Positions 1 through 6,480 of a stretch of DNA of 6,480 nucleotides are shown here, in pieces. The translations under genes and the position numbers were made by a program. This DNA comes from Nitrospiraceae bacterium (GTDB lineage: Bacteria > Nitrospirota > Thermodesulfovibrionia > Thermodesulfovibrionales > UBA9159): assembly GCA_003453735.1 (NCBI GenBank), contig DMNE01000238.1:3693-10172 (forward strand), given 5' to 3'. How positions within the stretch are numbered: the first letter of the stretch is position 1; each line of letters starts with the position of its first letter. The notes under the pieces were generated by a model. That model ran no database searches. It was given only the letters and a program-made list of their open reading frames with translations, and was not told the DNA's origin.

Positions 1-1
1 T

Positions 2-682
2 TGGCAGCTGTATCAATGCGATGGGTTATACCTCTTCAGATTCGAGTCTCTTGCTTTTGGTTCGCGGCCGTATAAAATAGCAATCTTTAATGAGGACTTC
101 TCCAATGGAGAAATCTACCTTGACCGTAATTTTTTTCCACCCGGTCAACCTGTTGACCCGCTATGGACCCCCTTGGACGAGCTGATATATACCACTCTGC
201 TGGCAAAAGGGAAAGGGGTTGAAATCCATGCTTGCGGCCTCATCGATGCAGAGGGGCGGGGCCATTTATTTGTCGGTAAGTCCGGTGCCGGCAAGACCAC
301 GATGGCCAAATTGTGGCAGGACATACCAGGAGTCACTATTCTCAGCGATGACCGTGTGATTCTGCGCAAAATGGGTAACAAAATATGGATGTATGGGACC
401 CCCTGGCATGGCGAGGGGGGAATGGCTTCCGCGACCCGCAATCCGCTGGCACGGATCTATTTTCTGCAAAAGGGACGCAATAACGAGCTGCTTCCTCAGA
501 AAGAGGCGGCTACACACCTTATCGCCTGTGGCTTTCCTCCGTTCTATAACCGTGACGGCATGGACTTCACACTGGGCTTCATCGGGGAAGTCATACGAGA
601 GATTCCGTGTTATGAACTCAGAGTCGTTCCGGATGAAAGGGTAGTCGAATTCCTCAGCGGTCAGATTCCAGTCGTCAACTGA
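2..682 (+). CDS. HPr-kinase-like serine kinase, C-terminal part (5' end outside window)
   Basis: The frame is open from base 2 to the TGA at 680-682, giving 226 residues without a true start; the TTG at 173 is internal, because typical family sequence (for example NEDFSNGEIYLDR, then PLDELIY) continues unbroken upstream of it. A Walker A P-loop GKSGAGKTT is at 275-301, an acidic Walker B-like SDDR at 344-355 and a conserved GTPWHGEGG stretch from about 395. This order matches the HPr kinase/phosphorylase C-terminal fold as found in short kinases next to PqqD-type chaperones, S24/S26 peptidases and RiPP-modifying enzymes; the true metabolic HprK has a different N-terminal domain. Known relatives, such as kinases of lasso-peptide clusters, phosphorylate a peptide serine with ATP. 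The substrate here is unknown. It is probably cytoplasmic. A stem-loop begins three bases after the stop, and the next gene is 132 bases downstream. The family call is firm; the role is inference. Confidence 0.85.
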   Translation, partial: WQLYQCDGLYLFRFESLAFGSRPYKIAIFNEDFSNGEIYLDRNFFPPGQPVDPLWTPLDELIYTTLLAKGKGVEIHACGLIDAEGRGHLFVGKSGAGKTTMAKLWQDIPGVTILSDDRVILRKMGNKIWMYGTPWHGEGGMASATRNPLARIYFLQKGRNNELLPQKEAATHLIACGFPPFYNRDGMDFTLGFIGEVIREIPCYELRVVPDERVVEFLSGQIPVVN

Positions 683-684
683 TT

Positions 685-707
685 GGGGAAAGGCTCGAGG
701 TTTCCCC
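685..707 (+). terminator. Stem-loop after the kinase gene, possible terminator without U-tract
   Basis: GGGGAAA (685-691) pairs perfectly with TTTCCCC (701-707) around a 9-base loop that contains CTCGAG. It starts three bases after the kinase stop codon, where a transcription end is expected. No run of T follows (CTCAGGCTCC), so it is not a classical intrinsic terminator; it could stabilise the 3' end or cooperate with Rho. Confidence 0.35.
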
Positions 708-738
708 CTCAGGCTCCTTGAAAAGCACCCTATCTCTA

Positions 739-755
739 TTGGCATAAAATGTGCT
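739..755 (+). promoter_or_regulatory. Candidate sigma-54 (RpoN) -24/-12 promoter for the C25 protease gene
   Basis: The string TTGGCATAAAATGTGCT fits the consensus TGGCAC-N5-TTGCW with two mismatches. The invariant GG (741-742) and GC (752-753) are exactly ten bases apart, as sigma-54 requires. Transcription would start near 765, leaving a leader of about 50 bases before the ATG at 815. The leader carries a Shine-Dalgarno-like AAGGG at 804-808. Sigma-54 promoters need an activator (bEBP); no clear activator site was found upstream, although AGCAC (724-728) is an inverted copy of the GTGCT at 751-755. No sigma-70 promoter of comparable quality is visible in the gap. The match is seen; use of the promoter is inferred. 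Confidence 0.45.
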
Positions 756-814
756 AATAATCTGCTCGTATTGACGAATAAAGAGTCTTACAGAGATATA
801 GAGAAGGGAAACGC

Positions 815-3800
815 ATGAAAATAGTGACATTTTTTGAAGGTGTCCAAGCCAAATTATGTCACTTCGGCGCAGTGTTGATTTTGCTGCTTGCCGTAATGTT
901 CTTGTCCCCGTCAGGCACGGCGATAGGAGCGGTGTGTAACAGCACTGGCACCGGCAACTGGAGCACCGCCGGCACATGGTCATGCAGTAATGTTCCAGCT
1001 GCTGGCGATACTGTGACTATCCTCACCGGGAACAATGTCACTGTGGACGTCGCTACAGCGACTGTAAACAGCCTCACTGTAAATTCAGGTGGCATACTTA
1101 CTGTAACCACATTTAATGTGTCGGCAACTACAATTTCTGTGAGCGGTACAATGAATGGAACAGGCGCAGGGACAATAACTGGCACGCTCACGTTCAATAG
1201 TGGCGGCACTTACATCCACGCCAAAAACGGCGGGGCGATTCCAACAGCAACTTGGAACGCAGGCTCTGTAGCTGAAGTGACTGGTGTAACAACCATTGTG
1301 CCTACCGGACTGAACCAAGCTTTCGCAAACTTCACATGGGATAGTGCTCAGACCGCGAGTCTTAATTTGAATGGAACTCTCACGACAGTCAATGGGAATT
1401 TTACGGTATCGGAGACTACTGCCTCCACCACTCTTTGCACTGGCTACTATAGTCTTTGGCTGGCAAATGCTGCCACAGGAACCACTACCATCACGATTGG
1501 GGGCGACTTCATCGGGTCAGGCAACACGAGCATCAATCTAAATCGTGGCGCTGGGACTGTCGTTATCAATGTCGGGGGCAACTTCAATTACACTGGCGCT
1601 TACCTTATGTCCCAAAATGGGAGCGGTGCCCCAACCAATACGACCTTCAATTTTACAGGGGCTGGTAAGACCTTTTTGGAGGCTGTAACAGGCGCTTGGC
1701 TTAATTTCACATGCTCTATTGTGGTAACGAGTAATGTCTCCTTTGTAGTCGGCAACGGCGCTTCTCTAACGATGGATAGCATATGGCCCCTGCCTGGCAC
1801 AAATTCGCTAACTGTGGCAAGCGGCGGCACACTCTATACAAGCACATATAGTGTAGGAGCGTCTACGGACACGGGTAGCTTCACACTGGCTTCTGGTGGC
1901 ACACTCGGCATTGGCTCGCCTGCCGGTATTACGTCATCTGGGGCAACAGGCAATGTCCAAGTCACAGGAGCGCGCACTTTCAATACAGGCGCAAACTATA
2001 TCTATGACGGCACCGCCGCTCAGGTGACAGGCAATGGCCTTCCTGCAACTGTCAACACTTTGACCATCAACAACGCAGCTGGCGTTACCCTTACTGCCTC
2101 AACAACGGTCACAAACGCACTTACTGTCACGTCCGGGACCTTCAATCAGGGAAGCACAAATAACCTGACAGCCGGCTCTATCTCAGTCAGTTCAGGCGCC
2201 ACATTCAGCAATGTCGGCACGGGCAGCATCACACTTAACGGGGGTCTTGTTAATAACGGCACTGTTATAATTGATGGCAACGGCATTGTATGCCCCGGCG
2301 GCACACCTACCTCGCCTATATCAATTACCTCCGCAGCATCGCAGGCCTGGTCCGGAAGCGGTGCTTTCCAATTGGACAATGTTACCCTTACTAATCAAAC
2401 TACCACTCTCGGCATTGCTGTCTTCGGCGGCACTTGTGGGGGAGGCGGGTGCAGCAACTTCGATTTTCAGACTTGTGCAAGCGCCCCGACAGCAGTAAAA
2501 CTCAAAAACTTCACGGCCACATTCTACAACGGTAAAGTCCTACTCCAGTGGCAGACAGGATATGAAGTAGACAATCTCGGCTTTCATCTCTACCGCGAGA
2601 ATAACGGTAAGCTCTATCGTTTGACCCCGGAGGTTGTGGCAGGTTCTGCTCTCATTGCAGGTCCCCGCATCGCCCTCACTGCGGGGCGACCATACACGTG
2701 GTGGGACGACTCGCTTCCGGGCGGTCAGTCAAACGAAGCGAAGTACTGGCTCCAGGATGTAGACCTCAGCGGAAAGCGCACCTTGTACGGACCGGTCGCG
2801 CCGGTCAGTGCTACGGGGCTGATACCGCAGGTGGACCAGTCGGCACTGTTGAGCAGGCTGGCAATCGTGCAGCCTGAAAGGACTGTTGCTTCGTCAATAA
2901 GTCAGCCCAGTATGCCTTTGAAACCCTCTCAATTGGCACCCTTACAACCGGTAGATGTGGGAGATTTATCGAACCCGCAAACCGTGCAGCGGGCTTTGGC
3001 AGGCACGCCCGCGGTGAAATTTCTTATTCAGGAAGAAGGTTGGTATCGTGTATCCCAACCAGAGTTGGTTGCCTATGGACTAGATAATGTCAACCTCCGT
3101 AATCTCCAACTATTCGTGAGTGGTCAGGAAGTGCCGTTGGTGGTCAATGAGGAATCTAAAGGACAGTTTGGGCCGAACGACTCCATAGAGTTTTATGGGA
3201 TTGGTCTGGATACTCCTTCGACGGACACGCAGACCTACTGGTTAGTTGTCGGTTCAGGACCTGGCGAACGCGTCTCACAGGTTAGCGGAGGTTTAGGGAC
3301 CCAGGAGTTGCCAAGCTTTCCTTTCAAAGTAGAGGCAAGACCACGAGTCGTTTATGCTCCTGCTCTTCCGAAAAACAAGGAAGGCGATAGATTCTACGGG
3401 CCTCTGGTTTCGACCGATCCGCTCAATCCCACTATAGTCCAACTGAACGTTAATCATCCTGATGCAGCACCACAGGGAAAAGCGGTGCTGGAAGTTTATT
3501 TGCAGGGGGTAACGGCCGGACAGCATACCGTAACGGTCGTACTAAATGGTGATGCAGTGGGTCAAGTGGTTTTCGAAGGACAGAATGCGGATGCTGTCAG
3601 CTTGGAAGTCACTCAAAGTGGATTACTGCAGCAAGGGGAGAACCAGGTGGAATTGGTAGCTCAAGGTGGCGAAACGGATTTTAGCGTGATCGACGTCATT
3701 TCCCTGACCTATTGGCACACTTACATGGCGGATAATGATGCTTTGCGTTTCAGCGCCAATGGCGGAGGTCGACTTTCAATTGGGGGCTTCAGCACGTCTC

Positions 3801-5035
3801 GGATACGAGTCTTTGATATTACCAATCCGGCTACAGTCAGCGAAGTGACAGGTGTTGTCAACCTACAAGGTCCACCCTATGACATTACAATCGGCATCCC
3901 GGGGGCAGGGTCTCGAACCTTACTGGCTCTCACTGATGGGCAGGTCGCGCACCCGGCGGCTATTACGGCCAATAATCCTTCAACGTGGCATTCATCAATG
4001 AATAAGGCAGATATGGTCATCATTTCCCATAACGATTTCATTGGAACCCTTGGGCCCTTGAAAAAGCTGCGGGAAAGCCTGGGGCTGTCGGTTGCCCTCA
4101 TTGACGTTGAAGATCTCTATGACGAATTCAATTTTGGGAACAAAGCTCCCCAAGCGCTACTGGACTTCCTCCTGAGGGCTTCATCGTATTGGCAAAAACC
4201 TCCACGCTTTGTGCTGCTGGTGGGAGATGCCAGCGTTGATCCGCGCAATTACCTGGGCTACGGGGATTTTGACTTTGTGCCAACGAAGCTCATAGAAACG
4301 GCAAATAACGAGACGGCTTCTGATGATTGGTTTGTGGACTTTAATAGGGATGGATTACCCACAATGGCAATCGGGCGGATAACCGTGCGCACAGCCGGTG
4401 AGGCGACAACAGTTATTACGAAGATCATTGGATACGAGCAGCAGCCCGGGGGAACTGAATGGGCAGGGAAAGCACTGTTCGTTGCCGATATCCCCGACAC
4501 CTTCAATTTTGAGGCTAGCAGTGAACAGGTGGAAGCAGTGCTGCCAAGCTATATCAAAGTTGAAACAATCTTCCGGAGCAAGTTTGCGAGTGACGCTCTG
4601 GCAAATCAGCAACTTCTGAACAGCATTGACAATGGGGCTTTACTCGTAAACTACATGGGCCATGGTTCTGAGAATAGCTGGAACGGTGATCTTTTCACCA
4701 CCGATGACGTCGGCGCACTGTCGAACGGGCTCATGTTACCCTTCTTCCTGAACATGACCTGTTGGAATGGCTGGTTCCCTAACCCGTATGATGAGACTTT
4801 AGCCGAATCGCTTCTGAAAGCCGGACAAGGGGGGGCCGTGGCTGTCTGGGCATCCTCAGGTTTGACGGACCCGGAAGGACAACTCCCCATGAATAAGCAG
4901 CTGATTACACTCCTCTTCAACGGAAAGCCTTTGACTATCGGTGAGGCAACGGCAAAGGCCAAGGCTGCTACCAGTGACATGGACGTCCGTCGCACCTGGA
5001 TTCTCTTCGGAGATCCGGCGACACGGCTGAAGTGA
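815..5035 (+). CDS. Exported gingipain-like C25 cysteine peptidase with N-terminal beta-solenoid region
   Basis: The protein has 1406 residues; the ATG follows AAGGG by six bases. Residues 1-39 look like a Sec signal peptide: a hydrophobic core at about 17-30, then AIGA/VC. Residues 40-550 are low in charge and rich in T, S, N, G and V, with recurring LTV-SGG-L steps (near 87 and 332), as in beta-solenoids. Its opening (GNWSTAGTWSC, then VPAAGDTVTI) resembles the start of MshQ/G8-like surface proteins. C541, C546 and C554 lie in a Gly-rich hinge. Residues 560-660 (VLLQWQTGYEVDNLGFHLYRE) are FN3-like. Residues 735-1045 (EEGWYRVSQPELVAYGLD, then IEFYGIGLDTPSTDTQTYW) match the regions preceding C25 domains. 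Residues 1064-1406 are the peptidase: LLVGDAS, then GHGS with H1283, then NMTCWNG with C1316. The 33-residue His-Cys spacing equals that of RgpB (His211/Cys244). The protein ends at FGDPATRLK, right after the catalytic domain, with no type IX sorting domain, PEP-CTERM or membrane anchor. Substrate and secretion route are unknown. Confidence 0.92.
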   Translation: MKIVTFFEGVQAKLCHFGAVLILLLAVMFLSPSGTAIGAVCNSTGTGNWSTAGTWSCSNVPAAGDTVTILTGNNVTVDVATATVNSLTVNSGGILTVTTFNVSATTISVSGTMNGTGAGTITGTLTFNSGGTYIHAKNGGAIPTATWNAGSVAEVTGVTTIVPTGLNQAFANFTWDSAQTASLNLNGTLTTVNGNFTVSETTASTTLCTGYYSLWLANAATGTTTITIGGDFIGSGNTSINLNRGAGTVVINVGGNFNYTGAYLMSQNGSGAPTNTTFNFTGAGKTFLEAVTGAWLNFTCSIVVTSNVSFVVGNGASLTMDSIWPLPGTNSLTVASGGTLYTSTYSVGASTDTGSFTLASGGTLGIGSPAGITSSGATGNVQVTGARTFNTGANYIYDGTAAQVTGNGLPATVNTLTINNAAGVTLTASTTVTNALTVTSGTFNQGSTNNLTAGSISVSSGATFSNVGTGSITLNGGLVNNGTVIIDGNGIVCPGGTPTSPISITSAASQAWSGSGAFQLDNVTLTNQTTTLGIAVFGGTCGGGGCSNFDFQTCASAPTAVKLKNFTATFYNGKVLLQWQTGYEVDNLGFHLYRENNGKLYRLTPEVVAGSALIAGPRIALTAGRPYTWWDDSLPGGQSNEAKYWLQDVDLSGKRTLYGPVAPVSATGLIPQVDQSALLSRLAIVQPERTVASSISQPSMPLKPSQLAPLQPVDVGDLSNPQTVQRALAGTPAVKFLIQEEGWYRVSQPELVAYGLDNVNLRNLQLFVSGQEVPLVVNEESKGQFGPNDSIEFYGIGLDTPSTDTQTYWLVVGSGPGERVSQVSGGLGTQELPSFPFKVEARPRVVYAPALPKNKEGDRFYGPLVSTDPLNPTIVQLNVNHPDAAPQGKAVLEVYLQGVTAGQHTVTVVLNGDAVGQVVFEGQNADAVSLEVTQSGLLQQGENQVELVAQGGETDFSVIDVISLTYWHTYMADNDALRFSANGGGRLSIGGFSTSRIRVFDITNPATVSEVTGVVNLQGPPYDITIGIPGAGSRTLLALTDGQVAHPAAITANNPSTWHSSMNKADMVIISHNDFIGTLGPLKKLRESLGLSVALIDVEDLYDEFNFGNKAPQALLDFLLRASSYWQKPPRFVLLVGDASVDPRNYLGYGDFDFVPTKLIETANNETASDDWFVDFNRDGLPTMAIGRITVRTAGEATTVITKIIGYEQQPGGTEWAGKALFVADIPDTFNFEASSEQVEAVLPSYIKVETIFRSKFASDALANQQLLNSIDNGALLVNYMGHGSENSWNGDLFTTDDVGALSNGLMLPFFLNMTCWNGWFPNPYDETLAESLLKAGQGGAVAVWASSGLTDPEGQLPMNKQLITLLFNGKPLTIGEATAKAKAATSDMDVRRTWILFGDPATRLK

Positions 5036-5071
5036 TCGGGGGAATTCCAGGTAAATAATGTGGGAAAAGTT

Positions 5072-5130
5072 CTGAGCGCGAGGCCAAAGTGCAAAGAAAA
5101 ACAATCTTTACCTCATCCCTCGTTGCTCAG
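5072..5130 (+). promoter_or_regulatory. Bulged 12-bp stem-loop in the leader of the S24/S26 peptidase gene
   Basis: CTGAGCGCGAGG (5072-5083) pairs with CCTCGTTGCTCAG (5118-5130): six Watson-Crick pairs, one G-U pair, one bulged T (5123), then five more pairs. The 34-base loop contains a second small hairpin, AAAGA (5093-5097) with TCTTT (5105-5109). The structure lies 37 bases after the protease stop and ends 17 bases before the GTG start of the next gene. No U-tract follows, so it is not a plain terminator. It could be a processing or stability element, a regulator of the downstream gene, or a remnant of a small repeat. The pairing is seen; the function is unknown. Confidence 0.4.
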
Positions 5131-5147
5131 TCCTTGTAAAATATTCA

Positions 5148-5603
5148 GTGACTAAGTTCAAAAGGATATCAGAAGTTCTTTTAATCACCGGCCATGATGT
5201 CCGCATCGGTGCAAGGGGTTTATCGATGTTTCCTTTTATATGGACAGGGGATAAGATAATAGTACGGTCTGAGGCAAACCTAAATATCGGAGACATCGTC
5301 GTATTCAAAAGAGGTGAAGAAATGTTCTGTCACAGGCTTATGAAAAGCGTAGAGATAAAGGGTATCAGTTATTATCAGACCTGTGGGGATTCATTGCTTA
5401 CTCCGGATGAACCAATGACTATTAATGAAATATTGGGAAAAGTCATAAGGATTGAGAGGGAAAATGTACCTCTCCCAAGGAGAATCCTGCTTTTTATTTT
5501 TCCTGTTCTGAGATTTGGACAATTAAATGCATATGTAATCTCTGCACTATTAAGGCTTAAAAATATCTTCCCGCGTGCCGCTCAAGACAATAAAATGCAG
5601 TAA
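5148..5603 (+). CDS. S24/S26 family signal-peptidase-like serine protease
   Basis: The protein has 151 residues. ARGLSMFPFIWTGDKIIV (22-39) carries the family box ARGxSMxPFIxxGD with nucleophile Ser26; GDIVVF (48-53) and FCHRLM (60-65) follow, then TCGDS (78-82) and ILGKV. His62 stands where archaeal/SipW-type signal peptidases have their catalytic His instead of the bacterial Lys, so a Ser-His mechanism is likely. No N-terminal membrane segment is present; residues about 111-135 (RILLFIFPVL and on) are moderately hydrophobic and could touch the membrane. GTG at 5148 is the only plausible start: a stop lies in frame at 5073 and the next ATG codes for Met27, beyond the nucleophile. No clear Shine-Dalgarno precedes it, suggesting weak or regulated translation. 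Such short peptidases recur beside HPr-kinase-like and PqqD proteins in peptide-modification loci, so leader-peptide cleavage is a reasonable but unproven role. The gene looks more AT-rich than the protease gene upstream. Confidence 0.85.
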   Translation: MTKFKRISEVLLITGHDVRIGARGLSMFPFIWTGDKIIVRSEANLNIGDIVVFKRGEEMFCHRLMKSVEIKGISYYQTCGDSLLTPDEPMTINEILGKVIRIERENVPLPRRILLFIFPVLRFGQLNAYVISALLRLKNIFPRAAQDNKMQ

Positions 5604-5666
5604 TCCTCGCAAATCGAGAGTGAACTTTGCCTTGCGGTTGCGCCTCAATATGTCTGGAGTCAACGG

Positions 5667-5681
5667 ATATGATAATCATAT
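5667..5681. repeat. 15-bp palindrome (7-bp arms), possible operator
   Basis: ATATGAT and ATCATAT flank a single A (5674) as a perfect inverted repeat. It is 64 bases beyond the peptidase stop. The symmetry is what a dimeric repressor site looks like, but there is no obvious promoter beside it, and AT-rich palindromes of this size also arise by chance. Confidence 0.3.
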
Positions 5682-5827
5682 TCAGCTCCTTCAAATACCA
5701 TCTTCCCCGCTTTATGGGCATCCATCCTGAAGTCAAGCCAGTCAAAGGTAATATGAAAAAGGTTTTGAGGATTCTTGAAAAAGACAAAAGCTTTTCCCCA
5801 GGATATGGGAAGGGTTCGTAACTGGTG

Positions 5828-5850
5828 ATATTTTTATAACAAAATATGAT
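5828..5850 (+). promoter_or_regulatory. AT-rich inverted repeat with a -10-like TATGAT
   Basis: ATATTTT (5828-5834) and AAAATAT (5841-5847) form a 7-bp inverted repeat with a 6-base loop. TATGAT (5845-5850) is one base from the sigma-70 -10 consensus and a second near match, TATAAC, is at 5835-5840. No good -35 hexamer is found 16-18 bases upstream of either, so this is only a possible promoter for the TnpB-related gene. Confidence 0.25.
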
Positions 5851-5976
5851 AGCATTTAGACATGGAGCTAAGCATAGGGGCAAAGCACCAGGGGATAGCA
5901 CCAAGTCGGCGTGTGCCCGGCTCTATGGCAGGCGCTCTACGAAAAACAGGGCGAAGCGCACAATCAGTGCAGCTAC

Positions 5977-5982
5977 AGGTGA
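5977..5982 (+). promoter_or_regulatory. Ribosome binding site that fixes the TnpB-related start
   Basis: AGGTGA lies five bases before the ATG at 5988. This favours 5988 over the in-frame ATG at 5862, whose extra 42 residues look unlike the family and have no comparable site upstream. Confidence 0.55.
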
Positions 5983-5987
5983 ATGAC

Positions 5988-6480
5988 ATGGTAGAGCAGC
6001 GCCGTACCTATCAAAGTCGGATATCCGTCTCTCCAGAGGAAGACATGGCTCTTTCGGGATACGGCAGTCTTTTTGGCAAAGCCGAGAGGACCTTGTTTGC
6101 AAAACTCCTGGGCGGCGAAAAGCTTGCTGCCCTGAAGCGAGAGTTTTTACCGAAGTTCGGCATAACTGCCAGGCAGTTGAACGGCATGGCGGCTGAGCTG
6201 ACAGGTAAGATCGCCTCGATCAGGGAGCGCCAGGCCGGACTCATTAAAAAAGCGGAGCAACGTATAGCGAGGGCAAAGAAAGTCCTTCGGAAGATAGCCA
6301 ATCCCGCGAAGGGTCACAGAAACAACGCCGGATAAACAGACGCAAAGAGCAGCTCATAAAGCTGAAAGAAGACCATAAGGCCGGCAAGGTACACCTGTGC
6401 TTTGGGTCGAAGAAGCTTTTTCGGGCTCAGTTTCATCTTAAGGAGAATGGCTATGTTTCGCACGATGAATGGAAAAGGGA
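5988..6480 (+). pseudogene. TnpB-related protein of IS200/IS605 type, frameshifted, 3' end outside window
   Basis: Residues 1-82 from the ATG at 5988 match the N-terminus of the IS200/IS605 accessory TnpB-related family: RTYQSRI (6-12), GYGSLFGKAERTLFAKLL (24-41), LKREF with KFGITARQLN (49-65) and GKIASIRERQ (73-82), then a basic coiled-coil-like stretch. This frame stops at 6333-6335 after 115 codons. The match continues in the -1 frame from about 6317 (QKQRRINRRKEQLIKLKEDH, then CFGSKKLFRAQFHLKENGY from 6398) and stays open to the window edge. Restoring one base at 6317 (CACAG to CACCAG) would give GHQKQRRI, close to the HQKKRRL usual here, so a single-base deletion is the simplest explanation. 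TnpB proteins are RNA-guided nucleases of transposons; the RuvC catalytic residues would lie downstream and cannot be judged. It may be a dead copy, a programmed frameshift or a sequencing error. No TnpA is visible upstream. Confidence 0.75.

Larger units (their letters stand above)
5604..5987. other. Gene-free stretch between the peptidase gene and the TnpB-related gene
   Basis: No convincing gene is visible in these 384 bases. A 64-codon + frame (5627-5821) and a 115-codon - frame (5557-5904) are open, but neither resembles a known family, and the latter overlaps the end of the peptidase gene. The stretch up to about 5860 is AT-rich, whereas 5862-5987 is GC-richer, like the transposon gene that follows. 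The left end of the insertion element may therefore lie near 5850-5862, but no terminal hairpin or target site could be assigned. Confidence 0.5.

Noticed and set aside
266..745. A 159-codon open frame on the minus strand opposite the kinase gene
   Set aside because: It lies opposite clear kinase motifs, its translation resembles no family, and it has no start context of note; it is a shadow frame.
771..800. TTGACG as a sigma-70 -35 hexamer before the protease gene
   Set aside because: The -10 position 17-18 bases on reads AGATAT/GATATA, a poor match, and the start would fall on the ribosome binding site.
1073..2290. Tandem DNA repeats or a CRISPR-like array in the protease gene
   Set aside because: The similarity is only at protein level (LTV-SGG-L steps of the solenoid) with varied codons and spacing; there are no exact direct repeats with spacers.
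5072..5130. Integron attC-like site
   Set aside because: The hairpin is bulged and imperfect like attC, but the ends do not carry the GTTRRRY/RYYYAAC core pair and no integrase or cassette pattern is present.
5627..5821. A 64-codon plus-strand frame in the same gap
   Set aside because: It starts at TTG without a ribosome site, and the translation has no recognisable motif.
5557..5904. A 115-codon minus-strand frame across the gap after the S24/S26 gene
   Set aside because: It overlaps the end of the peptidase gene and the AT-rich repeat, shows no recognisable domain and lacks a convincing ribosome site. A degraded gene fragment cannot be excluded.
5862..5987. N-terminal extension of the TnpB-related gene from the ATG at 5862
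   Set aside because: The 42 added residues do not resemble the family, whereas the ATG at 5988 has AGGTGA five bases upstream and starts next to the conserved RTYQSRI.

Overview
The window is about 6.5 kb of bacterial DNA with all recognisable genes on the + strand. The secreted gingipain-type (C25) protease, the bacterial-style RpoN-like promoter and the mix of families suggest a Gram-negative environmental bacterium, perhaps Desulfobacterota (Deltaproteobacteria) or a neighbouring phylum. No rRNA or housekeeping gene is present to confirm this, so the taxonomic guess is weak.

Layout. (1) Bases 2-682 are the C-terminal 226 residues of an HPr-kinase-like P-loop kinase of the type found in peptide-modification (PqqD/RiPP-like) loci; its 5' end lies outside the window. 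(2) Bases 683-814 hold a stem-loop just after the stop codon and a good candidate sigma-54 (-24/-12) promoter. (3) Bases 815-5035 encode a 1406-residue exported protein: signal peptide, long Thr/Ser/Asn/Gly-rich beta-solenoid-like region, an FN3-like segment, gingipain-like pre-domains and a C-terminal C25 cysteine peptidase domain with an apparent His1283/Cys1316 dyad. (4) Bases 5036-5147 hold a 12-bp bulged hairpin with a 34-nt loop. (5) Bases 5148-5603 encode a small S24/S26 (signal-peptidase-like) protease with a Ser26/His62 pair, starting at GTG. (6) Bases 5604-5987 have no convincing gene; they contain a 15-bp palindrome and an AT-rich inverted repeat. (7) From 5988 to the window end runs a TnpB-related gene of the IS200/IS605 accessory type, with an apparent one-base deletion near 6317 that splits it into two frames; it continues past the window.

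How the parts may fit. A kinase of the HPr-kinase-like type and a short S24/S26 peptidase often occur together near PqqD-type chaperones and peptide-modifying enzymes. Here a large secreted C25 protease lies between them. The three could form one export and processing locus, or the protease gene could be an independent transcription unit with its own sigma-54 promoter. The sequence does not settle this, and no precursor peptide or PqqD gene is visible. The transposon remnant marks the right side as an insertion-prone edge.
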